From contig JAJEKV010000005.1 in NCBI GenBank assembly GCA_021234155.1, forward strand, positions 18,524,089 through 18,588,088: a stretch of 64,000 bases of DNA, written 5' to 3'. Shown in pieces: positions 44,001 to 53,399 of the stretch. The stretch is from Isoetes taiwanensis (Eukaryota > Streptophyta > Lycopodiopsida > Isoetales > Isoetaceae). The translations under genes and the position numbers were made by a program. Under the pieces are notes generated by a model. The model did not search any database and was not told where the DNA came from. It saw only the letters and a program-made list of their open reading frames with translations. How positions within the stretch are numbered: position 1 is the first letter of the stretch; the number at the start of each line of letters is the position of its first letter.

Positions 44001-45161
44001 ATAGGCTTTGCCATTTTCAAGAACAATGTGATGGCCTGCTTTATCAAATTCAGCAGCAGACGTGATATTAGACTGTAATCCGGGAGCAAACATGACATTC
44101 CTCACCTTACTAACTACATCACGTCCATGCAATTGAAAAGCTACAATTCCCTTTCCTATGATAGGAAGAGAATATCCATCACCCATCTTCACATCACCTC
44201 CAGTTCGAGGTTAAAGTTCAGAAAACACATCTGAATCTCCAATAAGATGAACCGTGGCTCCTGAGTCCAAAATCCAAATTCTTCAGAAGGTGCCGGGCCG
44301 CTACAAGATTCGGATATTCAAGATCAAAAAGTGACACACGCAACAAAGACTTGTCTCTCCCCTTAGAGTTGATCTTTGCGGTTTTTCTCGTGATCACTAC
44401 CCTTTGAGCTTTTCTTCTCTTTCTTACAATTCGAACTGTAGTGACTCTTTTCACCACAATTTCAACACTTGAACTCCTTGGATTTCTTACCATCAGACTT
44501 CACATTTTTTTACTTCCTAGAGTCTTTGCTATCAGCAAACTTCTTCTTGGTGTCAGCCCGAGAAGTAGACACAAAATTAGCATGGTCCACTCTCCCATCC
44601 CTTTGCTTCTCGCACCAACTCCTCTTGTTGCAAAAGAGAATGGTTACTTTGGCTATATCAATCTTCTCCTTGTACCCGATCTTCAAGAGATAATATCATA
44701 CCGAAGGAGGAAGACCAACCAAGATATCTTGAATCAGTTTGTTTTTCGACAAAGACTCCACCGCCAGCGACCATGTAATCCAAGCGCCATTGCTTCATCT
44801 GAGTAAGGTATGCTGCGACAGATTTGAAATCACCTAATTGGGCATGTCTCATTTTGTTCTGGATCAGTATTTGAGTAGCCATATCCTTGCTATCAAGAGA
44901 CTTCTCCAAATGAGACCACATCTCCTTAAACTCAGTAAAATGGTTGATTTCATGACCAATTGTCTCTTCAGCCAACATTTTGACAAGAGCACAAGCTTTC
45001 TGGTTTACCCGGCTAGCATCTGCTGACTTGATGCTGATGAAGTCTTTATCAAACACCGCTCCCATGTCACTAAATATCAAATAATTCACCATGAGCTTCT
45101 TCCAAGCATGGTAATTATTATTAATGAGCTTTGCATTCTGTGAGAACTTGAATGGATCCAT
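41062..45161 (-). pseudogene. copia-2 polyprotein, frameshifted
   Basis: From the 5' side: Gag (45161-44658) with LINNNYHAWKKLMVNYLIF and the UBN2-like helices; a degraded CCHC region (about 44460-44400); protease and gag-pre-integrase part (44192-43917) with MKMGDGYSLPIIGKGIVAF; integrase (43665-43040) with YFLTLIDDFSRYTWVY, a first aspartate region in LHYDLCYM altered from HTDLCG, LRSDNGDEYVSNAFDEFL (second Asp) and NGVAERRNRSLLDLARSMM (Glu); RT (42586-41574) with RISTIRSVIALAAMKDW, QMDIKSAFLNGDLEEEVYM (motif A), LKKSIYGLKEAPRCWHAK (motif B) and VVLYVDDLIITG (motif C); RNase H (41418-41062) with STTEAEFKA and CDNTSTIHLAKD. At least five frame changes or stops interrupt it. Confidence 0.9.
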
Positions 45162-45480
45162 GAATTTCTCCTGCTTTCAGTAGCCAAAAAGATGGTTGAG
45201 AAAACAAATTCGTCACCAAACAAAGCACCCACTAGAAAAGTTGAATCTTGAATTTTGTCGCCAAAAAGGTCTTGGAAAACTCGAATGTCACACCAGAACT
45301 CGCTGAAAAAATCGAATCTCTCTCTCAAAACACTTCCTCCAGGCCAAAAAGCAAGAATCTTCTCCAATGCTGCAAATGAGATTTTCCACCACCTAATCTC
45401 AGCCAAAGAACTCCTGGAAACGATGGCCAGTCCAATTTGGATGCTTCTCCAATAGCTTGCTCTACTCTTCCCTTAAGAAA

Positions 45481-45492
45481 GCTCTGATACCA
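45481..45492 (-). promoter_or_regulatory. copia-2 primer-binding site (initiator Met tRNA)
   Basis: The minus strand reads TGGTATCAGAGC immediately after the 5' LTR, identical to the copia-1 site. Confidence 0.9.
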
Positions 45493-45822
45493 TGATAGAA
45501 CTAGTGCAAAACCAGCATAAACCCGCAAGATCGACTCAAGAGATAGAATAGAAGACAAGAATAACTCTATTGAGAAAAGCAATAGGAAATACAATCTCTA
45601 GTACATAACATACAATCAATATATACAACCGGTGAGACTAAGAATAGTAGTCTACCATTTAACCACCGGCCCACTAATTACAAGATCGATTTAGGGTCAG
45701 CTCAAGCTTCGACAAAGTGTCGCTTTTGTACATTTCAAAGACCTTCTCAAAGACTGTGTACTAAGTGCTGAACCATCACTTTTAAAGACATTATGCTTAG
45801 TCAGCATATTTATATTCCAACA
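45493..45822 (-). repeat. copia-2 5' LTR
   Basis: 330 bp, same ends as its partner. On the element's strand it starts TGTTGGAATATAAATA. The internal side touches the primer-binding site directly. Confidence 0.9.
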
Positions 45823-46140
45823 TTCTAGACCAATGGCCTTCCAATCCTTGGATTGGCTATGTCTAGATAATTTTAGAAGCACAAAATTACCAATAGTTTT
45901 AGCATTATCTTCTTCTTGGTAGTCTTTTAATATTTGGTTATTGTGTTTGATGATGGGGCCTAGTCCCCAAGTTTTAGATGGGCTGTTGCCCTTGCATGTG
46001 CCGTCCCATAACCGTTGGGTTCCCGTGGACGTAAAAATCCATCTTATCTTATCTTATCTTATCTTATCTTATCTTATCTTATCTTATCTTATCTTTATCT
46101 TTATCTTTATCTTATCTTATCTTATCTTATCTTATCTTAT
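45823..46140 (+). mobile_element. LINE-H 3' end with (TTATC)n tail
   Basis: Likely the continuation of the LINE ORF1 copy broken at 40589. It contains AACC-GTTG-GGTT (46010-46021), then CCCGTGGACGTAAAAATCC, then about 100 bp of TTATC units with a few TTTATC variants (46042-46140). The box and stem-loop match LINE-H ends at 2.1, 9.0 and 62.0 kb. Only 200-odd bases separate the ORF1 remnant from the 3' end, so ORF2 was lost or the element is a short non-autonomous type. Confidence 0.6.
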
Positions 46141-49100
46141 GAGTTTTTGTGCAAAAGAAAATAGCCCTTTCTATTCAGGTGCAGATCTGGCGGAAGGTTA
46201 AGAGCAGGCATGCAGGGCCAGCAATCAACCCTACCCAGAGCTTGTTGCTGAGGCGGGCCGCAGGAGCCTCTGGGAGATCCGGCCGCTGGTCGGACCAGGG
46301 CTGCCCCCTTCCTCTGTTTGCGGCCACACTTGCAGGCCAGTGCCCTTTGGGGTGCTTTTTTTCTTTCTTCTCTCTCTTTTTTTTTAGCACGCCAGCCCAA
46401 CCAAGCCTACAACCTTTCTTGCAATTCTAGGCTATCCATGTAGCACTTTCACAACTGCCAAAACTGAGTTGGATGCACTTTTTGCCGTTGGATATTCTTT
46501 TTTATAGATCGACCATAGCCCTGAAATTAAGATGTAGCTGTGAAAGGGCAGCCTCGGCTTCTTGCTCCGTGCCCTTTCATTGCCTTTCACCGTAGCTTCC
46601 CCTCCCTCTTTTTTTTGCTTCTACTACACCTAGATTTCACGACCCAAATTTGGAGCATTCATCCGGAGGAAAAATGACTTTTTTATGCCGATCTATGCTC
46701 TTGCGGCCATGCCCAGATATCCAAATATTTACCTAATCTCCCCAATGTTCTGTTTCTTAGTTTTCTCACTCTTAGCAGGAAAATTGGACCAGAATAGCCG
46801 AGCAAGTAGCTGGAGTTTTGAAGTACAAGCCGTCTAAGTATGATATAAATGCACAAGATTTGTACATCCCTTTGATGGCCTTCTACATTGTTCTATGTGT
46901 TTATATACGCTTGGTTTCGCATTCCAACTGATAACACAATGGCCAGCCATTTTATTGAGAATGTAATGCCAAGGATCGTGTCAGTGACGTCTCCTAATAT
47001 GTGACACTCAGGTTTTCTTGATTTGTTCAAGGATCAATTAGCATGGCGTGGAACAATAGTTTAGTTTTCCAGATTATGGGGCCTTAATACTACATTTAGT
47101 AGGTGAATCAAGCTATCAGCAAAATGCCTGAAAGAAATGTTATCTCATTTGCTACTATGTGGTGCATTGGTTTCCTGTTCTAAGGATTGTAAATCAGAAA
47201 GAAGGAAAAGGCCAAAGTAAAGTTATGGTGGATATCACGTAGCCAGACGAGGCAAAAACCTTGATATTGAATGGCAAGAAGGTTGTTCCAAGATATATAT
47301 AAAATAGCAGGGACTGGCTTCATTGGAAGAGGCAAGACCTATGATATATTCTGTTCCTCACTCTCATATGAGCAGAAAACCGTGTGGATTATCCTAAAGT
47401 TCATGCTTTAAATCCCCAATTTTTGCAGGAATTAATCTGATACATACCTCGCACATCCAAAGCAGTCAACTGATTAACATCTTAAATATCTTGCCCAACT
47501 CCTTCCTTGTTAGCATGTCCGATGTAGATGGAAGTAGATAAATTGTGACGTACCGCGTACTCGAACTGCATGTCTGTGGTTAATGTTACACAGATAGAAT
47601 GCTTTGTATATAATTGGTTAGCATGCTTTAGACAAACTTTGGAAGAGTGGGATGAATAAGGGCAATAAGGAAGTGACAGTATTTTTAGTTCTGAAGTTCT
47701 TGCAAGTGTGGCGAAGTTATTCGTATGAAGGAGAACAATTGCATTGTCCTGCTTGCCTTCACAGTGCCTTTATCAGTGCAAAAAATCCAATATATAAGCT
47801 AAGACTTCTTTCATTTATTTGGTGCAAATATTTAAGCTTTTATTGTATGTGTTCACCAAGAGTTTTCTATTACAGTCAAGCGCCTTTTAATTCTCTGATA
47901 TTTACCATAGACAAACTGCGCTTTCTAATCGTGCAAGATTCAGAGATAGGACTACATATATTTGTGTTTTTATTATTAGTCCTTTCTCCAACGTGATGGT
48001 CACAATTTTATAGTCAGGTTGGTTTGGTTGTGGAAATGCAAAAGCCATTTAGATAAGCTGCCACGCCAAACTTGCCATTGTCTCTTGGATCTAAACTTTC
48101 GCATGCAGGTCAGGGCTGCACTATTGGTATTTGCTCGTATAAGATAATGTTTTGTATATAAGGTAATCATAAGATTTAGATACAATTCAAATTGGTAAAC
48201 TTTGCAACATTTTTCTTCTGTTCATTTTTTGGGTTCTTTTGTCTGAATGCTTTTGATGTGTACGATGCATGCATTTTATAAAGTGGCCATAAGATTAGGC
48301 ACTAGTCAGATTGGTCAAATTTTGCAATTTGTTTTGCTTATTTTTGGAGGCTCTTATGTTTGAATGCTTTTAATGTGTATGACATATGCAGCTTCTGGCA
48401 CAACTGCCTTTATTTCCATATCGAATATTGATTACCAAATGATCGGATAGCCAGAATAGGCTCAAGAAGAACTTGGATATTGATTTACGATATATATATA
48501 TGCAGGTACACTCTAAAGGATTTTCTATTTGATAGAGCTTTGTGGGAGTCAACATCAAAGAGAGTCAAGCAGGCCGAGATATTGCAGGAAGTTCAAAGTC
48601 TTTAGTTTCATCAAATGGCTGAAGATTTGTACCAAATTTTATAGGTTTCTGTAACAAGGTATGCACTTCCATTTCTGTGATATCTTAGGTTGCATGTGCT
48701 GGGGGATTAGTGGGAGACTCAGTTGTGGGGTCTCATCCTAAACCAGCCTTTTGCTATCTACTTTCAAGCTTTAGCAGTGACTCATAAGATAATCCAGCAT
48801 TACTACTAAATTCAAATCTGTCTAGAAAGGCAACTGACTTGGCTAAAATCTAAAATGAACAGTGTGGATAAATCACTAGTTTTCTAGATTTTATGCATGC
48901 ACTGATCTAAAGTGCATGTCTTGACTTTCTAAGCATGTTTTATCTAGGTCTGAACCAGTGTTGCTATTGGTCTGAATTTGAGATAGATAGATAGAACTAC
49001 TTTACATAGCATGCCTTGATATATTAGTTGGATTGTGGGGAACTTGCATAACGTTCTATTGTAGATTAATTCAGACAGTGTTTATTTACATTTCGAAATG

Positions 49101-49332
49101 TCTGGCACATTTCAGTTATTATATTTTTATTAGAAACTTGCAGGAGAACAAGGTGGACCAAGCTGTCAGCCATGACAAAACTTGGTTTCCTTGTGATAAC
49201 TTATAAAACCAATGTCTCTTCTGGTTTAAGACCTATTGCAATAACTCTAAGAACGATATTCTGAATAGTTTATGCAGTTCCATGATAGCTGCAACATCAG
49301 AGAAAGGGTTTGACAAATGCACTTGTAAATAC
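46141..49332. other. Long intergenic stretch, no gene recognised
   Basis: 46.15-46.35 kb is GC-richer than its surroundings; the rest is AT-rich. The 114-codon frame at 47652-47996 has no known domain. Near 48247-48320 and 48355-48385 the phrase TTTTGATGTGTACGATGCATGCA recurs as TTTTAATGTGTATGACATATGCA, with ATAAGATTTAGATACAATTCA (48169) and ATAAGATTAGGCACTAGTCA (48287), an old direct duplication of about 120 bp. Downstream exons of the CBS gene at 49.3 kb would lie here, but I could not find any. Confidence 0.35.
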
Positions 49333-49536
49333 CTTATCTGTAACTATTCCACACAGGAGGGCACTAGAATTTATTAACATGGCAGCATCTACTCTTCTGA
49401 TAGCCACTCGTTTGCATGCATCAGCGACATCTATAGTATCTGAAATGGTCAATGCCTTGGAGAGCCTTAGTCTCTTCACTGTTCTTTCATCTCGTCCAGA
49501 ACTTAAAGTGTTGTTGGTCTTGCGTTCATCTCAAAG
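49333..49536 (-). pseudogene. Single exon of a CBS-domain (CBSCBSPB-type) protein
   Basis: The minus strand reads ERTVKRLRLSKALTISDTID, VADACKRVAIRRVDAAML and NSSALLCGIVTDK. This is the start of the first CBS domain of plant CBS/PB1 proteins (family: VKKLRLSKALTIPE, DACRRMAARRVDA, GIVTDKDI). Directly after GIVTDK comes AAG-GTATTT, a splice donor where the family continues with DIATRV, so the block is a clean exon end. On the other side the frame runs back to a stop near 49537; an AG there may be the acceptor. No neighbouring exon was found within 3 kb, so it is either a lone captured exon or part of a gene with very large introns. Confidence 0.7.
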
Positions 49537-49540
49537 TATG

Positions 49541-50013
49541 TAAGGCATTTGTGTCCACAAAACTGTTGAAAATCATAATCGAACTTGATATTGTATCAAC
49601 AAGTTGTGCTTGAAGAAAATCTTATATTTAAGGATTCTTTTAAATTTGTGGCCTTATATCCAACTTTACACTGCCCTGTATCAGATAAATGTGATTGACT
49701 GTATAACACAAGAATGTCCAGTAAATCAGATTTGGTGAGATAGGAGTTTACATCACAATGGTTGTCTGTTATCTATTTGCCTCATCACCAATGAAGCATT
49801 GAACATCCCTGTAGCTGACGAAGCATTACTGTACACTGTGAATATTGCTATATCGCTTGGCCACGACTTTATCTAAGTTTAAATGTTGTCTTTTTTATTG
49901 CTAATTTGGTTGGAACATTTGCTCTCCATTTGTTGGGAACAATTAGCTTAAAGTTTCACTATGAAAGACAAGTGTTTGATCACACAAAAGAATTATAATG
50001 ACAAGAAACTTAT
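49541..50013. other. Intergenic DNA, no gene seen
   Basis: AT-rich, no domain-bearing frame. It ends at the GC palindrome described next. Confidence 0.3.
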
Positions 50014-50037
50014 CGCGGCGGCCTATCGGCCGCCGCG
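50014..50037. repeat. Perfect GC-rich palindrome
   Basis: CGCGGCGGCC-TATC-GGCCGCCGCG: ten paired bases, all G or C, around a four-base loop. It stands out in AT-rich surroundings. It opens the tandem pair that follows. Confidence 0.95.
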
Positions 50038-50182
50038 AACGTTTCTCTTCGCCAACTCATCTATACGTGGTAGAACATGCAGGACTCGAACCTGCACTTT
50101 TTTTTTCCGCGAACGTTTCTCTTCACCAACTCATCTATACGTGGTAGAACATGCATGATTTGAACCTGCACTTTTTTTTTTT
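50034..50182 (-). repeat. Tandem pair with tRNA T-arm-like segments
   Basis: Two units of about 76 bp (50034-50106, 50107-50182). Each has CGCGAACGTTTCTCTTC, CCAACTCATCTATACGTGGT, then a T-arm-like segment and an A-tract (minus strand). In the first unit the minus strand has GCAGG-TTCGAGT-CCTGC, a perfect T-stem and loop. The phrase GCGAACGTTTCTCTTCACCA occurs a third time at 51241-51262. These look like parts of a tRNA-derived SINE. Confidence 0.6.
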
Positions 50183-50250
50183 TTGCCTTGTGTCCAGCGC
50201 CTGCACGATAGAAGGATGCTGACCACAACGACTATAGGATGCGCTTTTTT
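50183..50250 (-). repeat. tRNA-like 5' half (unit T0)
   Basis: The minus strand reads GCGCATCCTATAGTCGTTG and then TGGTCAGCATCC, a D-arm and box A-like start (TATAGTCGTTGTGG), followed by GTGCAGGCGCTGGACACAAG, a long A-run, and the T-arm-like segment of the preceding unit. It reads as one tRNA-like body interrupted by poly-A. Confidence 0.4.
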
Positions 50251-50274
50251 TTTTGACAATCATATCATGCAACA

Positions 50275-50345
50275 ATAGCCAGTGGGTTTTGAACCTGGAC
50301 AGGGGAACACCCATATCCATTGGTCTAACCACCAGGCTATGATCG
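50275..50345 (-). repeat. tRNA-like unit T1
   Basis: Minus strand: box A-like TAGCCTGGTGGTTAG, then 33-34 bases on, box B-like GGTTCAAAACC. A variable region with ATATGGGTGTTCCCC replaces the anticodon arm. Not a functional tRNA; a tRNA-derived SINE unit is more likely. Confidence 0.55.
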
Positions 50346-50378
50346 CCATGACATAGATCATCCATGCCACCCAATAAT

Positions 50379-50444
50379 GGTCAGTGGGATTTGAGCTTGG
50401 ATGGGGACACCCATATCCAAACAAACCTAACCACTAGACTACTT
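50379..50444 (-). repeat. tRNA-like unit T2
   Basis: Minus strand: TAGTCTAGTGGTTAGG (good box A), variable part ATATGGGTGTCCCCATCC, then AGCTCAAATCCC (weak box B). Linker to T1 contains CATCCATGCCACCCAATAAT, which recurs as CACGCCACCCATTGATAG before T3. Confidence 0.55.
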
Positions 50445-50486
50445 TGCGATAAGCACTTTTCATAGATCAATCACGCCACCCATTGA

Positions 50487-50555
50487 TAGCAAGTGGGGTT
50501 TGAGCCTGGGCGGGGAATACTCGTAACCAGTAGCCTAACCACTATACTGCCAATG
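50487..50555 (-). repeat. tRNA-like unit T3
   Basis: Minus strand: CAGTATAGTGGTTAGGC (box A), variable part GTTACGAGTATTCCCC, then AGGCTCAAACCCC (box B). Followed by the same GCGATAAGCA linker found after T2. Confidence 0.55.
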
Positions 50556-50714
50556 CGATAAGCATTTCTGCCACGTAAGCAAAGGGAATCCCATAGTAAC
50601 TATGTAGCACGCCGCTCTATTGAACAAAGCTATATATGTATAGGTATGCGATGTACTTTATTGTTTTGAGATGGATATCTCATTTCCTCTCTCTTTTTTT
50701 CCTTTTTTTAACCA

Positions 50715-50785
50715 CCGATGATAGTCGTGGGTTTTTAGGGGCCACCTATAACCAAAGGATTTACCACTAGGCCATCACCGTGATG
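50715..50785 (-). repeat. tRNA-like unit T4, more diverged
   Basis: Minus strand: TGGCCTAGTGGTAAATCC (good box A), GGTTATAGGTGGCCCC, then CTAAAAACCCACGAC where box B would be. About 160 bp of unrelated sequence separates it from T3. Confidence 0.45.
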
Positions 50786-50826
50786 GATGGTTTTTAGTTG
50801 TTCACTTTTATGAAACTTGGTCGAGG

Positions 50827-51080
50827 GAAATCCCGTTATAATCAAACAAAGACGCCATGTATCACACAAAGGGTAATAGTAATTGATTAAAGTATAGGAA
50901 AAATACCTTATTTGAGTTTAGTTGACGATGATGACGACTTGCTTAACCTACAACCGAAAAGGGAAATCCCGTTATAATCAAACAACATGCCATCTATCAC
51001 ACGGCGCGCATAATAGTACCTGTTAAAGTATAGGGAAGTACCTTATTTGAAGTCCGGGGCTTGACCTATAACGACCGCTT
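50827..51080. repeat. Two-copy tandem repeat, about 128 bp
   Basis: GAAATCCCGTTATAATCAAA begins both copies (about 50827 and 50955); shared after it are CATCTATCACAC or CATGTATCACAC, TTAAAGTATAGG and TACCTTATTTGA. Non-coding. Confidence 0.75.
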
Positions 51081-51129
51081 AATTTGCAACTAAAATGCAA
51101 GGAAACATGTTTGTGATACCGGCCGAGAG

Positions 51130-51161
51130 GAGGAGGGGGGAGGGGGGGGAGGGGGGGGGGT
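51130..51161 (+). repeat. G-run tract, possible G-quadruplex
   Basis: Runs of G of six, nine and ten separated by single A, preceded by GGAGGA. The plus strand can fold as a four-run quadruplex. It lies about 350 bp from the last tRNA-like unit. Confidence 0.7.
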
Positions 51162-51269
51162 CCGCCTTACTTGAACTCCAGTTCTCTATCACTTTCCTGT
51201 GGAAGGGTAATGAGGGAGTTATATGCAACTACCACTTATATGCGAACGTTTCTCTTCACCAACTTATCG

Positions 51270-52685
51270 CGTCCAGTCCAGTGCAAAGGCCACCTTGTGT
51301 TGTATATAAGATATTCGATGCAAAAGTTAAGGTTTCGCACCCTTGGAGGAGAATATGCAACATTTTTGATGGTTGGAGACTCTTTCTACATTTGTGGGAA
51401 CTGCATATTCAAACACTTTATTAGGGAGTTGATATGGCCTATTGTGTTCCTAACATCTCAAGCCAAGTTGGATTTAATTCCTATTGTGTTCGTCGCAACT
51501 CAAGTCATATTGGATTTAATTATGTGCATCAATATAGTAGGAAATTGTGGTTTGTGAATTTTACTCCTTTTCTTCTAGCGGGCCCTGTGACGAGTGCTTC
51601 TATTTATAGTAATCACTAATTTATTGGATAGCAAAGTTGATGATCGTGCGAGTAAAACAATTGTGATGATATCTAATCTTTTATACAAAGATATACCTTC
51701 TAATATTGTTGGTCTATCTGTCACAATTTATTTTGTGGACTTGTTTAGGAATTAGGATGGAATAAGTGATATCCTTGTCAAAATGTGCATGGCCTCCACT
51801 AGCAGTTAGTGAGGTAGAAAAAGGTGTGCATGTCCTAGATTTTGGATGATGTACACCCACATAATTTAGTTGTAAGAACATGTTAGGCATTAAACTAATG
51901 TTGTGTCATTGCACACTTTATTCATTTGAAATCTCCGAAGCTGTTTATTTTTCTGAAAAAAGGCGGCCATGTTTACCCAAATATAAATCCTGCTAGTGCA
52001 TTTGTGTAAGCCATCAAGACTTCCAAGTTTCCAGACTGCCAAAATTGGGCACAAATAGTCAATATAAAAACATAATGATATTTTACACTTCTTGGCCAGC
52101 AACAATTTTGAAGTCAACCAGACACAATCCATCAGCTCATCACCTGGTTTGAAACCCAAGTGGGAGAATCCCATTAACTATGGAAAAATAGAGCTGCATT
52201 TAAGTATTGGAGTTGTAACTATGGCCTAAAAGCACCCTGTTCTGAAGCAAGCATAAAAGAAACAGTAGCACTACTATTACTATATGATACCTCTGTGTGA
52301 TTGAACAAACAGACCTTTGGAAAATAAACTCTCCCTTGATGGCTCATGGAAATCCTTAGCAGATCAATAGATCTTGATCAGGGATGTGCAAAAAAAAACC
52401 CAGAAAAGAGCATTAAAGAGTGATAATTTTTCGCCAGTCCCACCTTCATAACCCTTTGAGAAGAAACAAAAGCTATCTCCCTTGGCTTTTCTAGGCCTTC
52501 CTTTGAAAGGAAATACTCCAGGGGAAGAAGATGCTCCAGACAAGCTCTGTGCTCGTTTAGTTTAATGGTGGGTTATAGAGGTACATATTTTTCATCTCAG
52601 TGGACGCTGTCTTCTGCTGTGTCAACCTGTTTTTAGAGCCGGTAAGTTTACCTTTCTCTGATATTTTTCTGTGGCACTTGTTGGG
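51270..52685. other. Intergenic DNA, no gene seen
   Basis: AT-rich. Frames at 51171-51557 overlap a local duplication (AGCCAAGTTGGATTTAATTCC at 51460 and AAGTCATATTGGATTTAATTA at 51500) and have no domain. 52540-52680 could be the 5' leader of the receptor-kinase remnant. Confidence 0.3.
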
Positions 52686-52975
52686 ATGGGAAGAATAGTT
52701 ATTCTAGTCTCTTTTTTCTTACTTCTTCGTAGTAGAGTGCCTCACGAAATTCAAGAACTCACCACCTATCCCTCAAGGAGCTTTGGATTGGGATTTTTCA
52801 CAACTCTTTCGGCCGCTATCCGAATTGGAATGGCGAGAATGCTTGCATCCTTAAAGAAAATGAAGCCGTATGCTCTTAGCCTCTCATCACACAACCTCGC
52901 TGGTACTTTTCCTCGTGGTTTGGAGAAATGCACCAGCCTTGGAATCCGGCTTGAAAGGGGCAAACCTACTGAAGG
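52686..52975 (+). pseudogene. 5' part of an LRR receptor-like kinase, frameshifted
   Basis: Begins MGRIVILVSFFLLLRS, a signal peptide. The next frame gives CLTKFKNSPPIPQGALDWDF, which fits the N-terminal cap of LRR receptor kinases (CL--FK-S--DP---L--W-F). After two frame changes, ALSLSSHNLAGTFPRGLEKC and TSL follow, the start of the LRR array (family: L-LS--NL-G-FP--LE-C-SL). The closest known type is the small BIR/At5g48380-like group. The match stops at about 52975, where unrelated GC-rich sequence begins. So it is a truncated, frameshifted first-exon remnant. Confidence 0.65.
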
Positions 52976-53102
52976 GGCAAATCCGGTGGGAAGGAGCAGC
53001 TACTATTGACCATCCATCCCGCCCGCTGGTCGAATGAGCAAATCGCCCTCCTGGGCCTCCTCCGTATGCAAAAGAGCCCGTGAAGATAGTTCTTAATGGA
53101 CC

Positions 53103-53377
53103 CGATTTGGAGTCGGGGATCGTCTTTTCGATTTGGCTTCGGTCTTTCGGACTTCGCGAGCGATATAGTTGCGCGGAGCCATATTCGCCATGCGAGAGCT
53201 CGCATGCATGAACCGCGCGGGCATGCAGCAGATGCATGCCCGAATGGCACGGGTGCATGCGGGAATGGCATGGTCGGGTGATGGCTCCCATCGCTCGATG
53301 GGCATGGCGTGGTTGGATCACTTTAAGTCCGAAAGACCGAAGCCAAACCGGGCCCGTAAAGATCGGATCCCTGACTC
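53103..53377. repeat. Inverted repeat with GC-rich loop
   Basis: The left arm (53103-53156) has GATTTGGAGTCGGGGATCG and GGCTTCGGTCTTTCGGACTT; the right arm (53319-53377) reads AAGTCCGAAAGACCGAAGCC and GGATCCCTGACTCCAAATA, the reverse complement with a few changes and a small gap. The loop (about 160 bp) is itself repetitive: ATGCATGCC, CGAATGGCACGGGTGCATGC, GGGAATGGCATGG. It might be a foldback element or a hairpin RNA source. Confidence 0.75.
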
Positions 53378-53399
53378 CAAATATGGGGGTCCGAATCGC

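Larger units (their letters stand above)
40590..45822 (-). mobile_element. Complete but decayed Ty1/copia element (copia-2)
   Basis: Both LTRs, primer-binding site, polypurine tract and all protein blocks are present in copia order (Gag, protease, integrase, RT, RNase H) on the minus strand. Flanking five bases TTTTA (40585-40589) and TTCTA (45823-45827) match at four of five and are probably the target duplication. Many frameshifts and a 30-bp difference between the LTRs show that it is old. It sits inside the LINE ORF1 copy. Confidence 0.9.

Noticed and set aside
50034-50785. Functional tRNA genes
   Set aside because: Acceptor stems do not pair, anticodon arms are not recognisable and box B is degenerate in most units.
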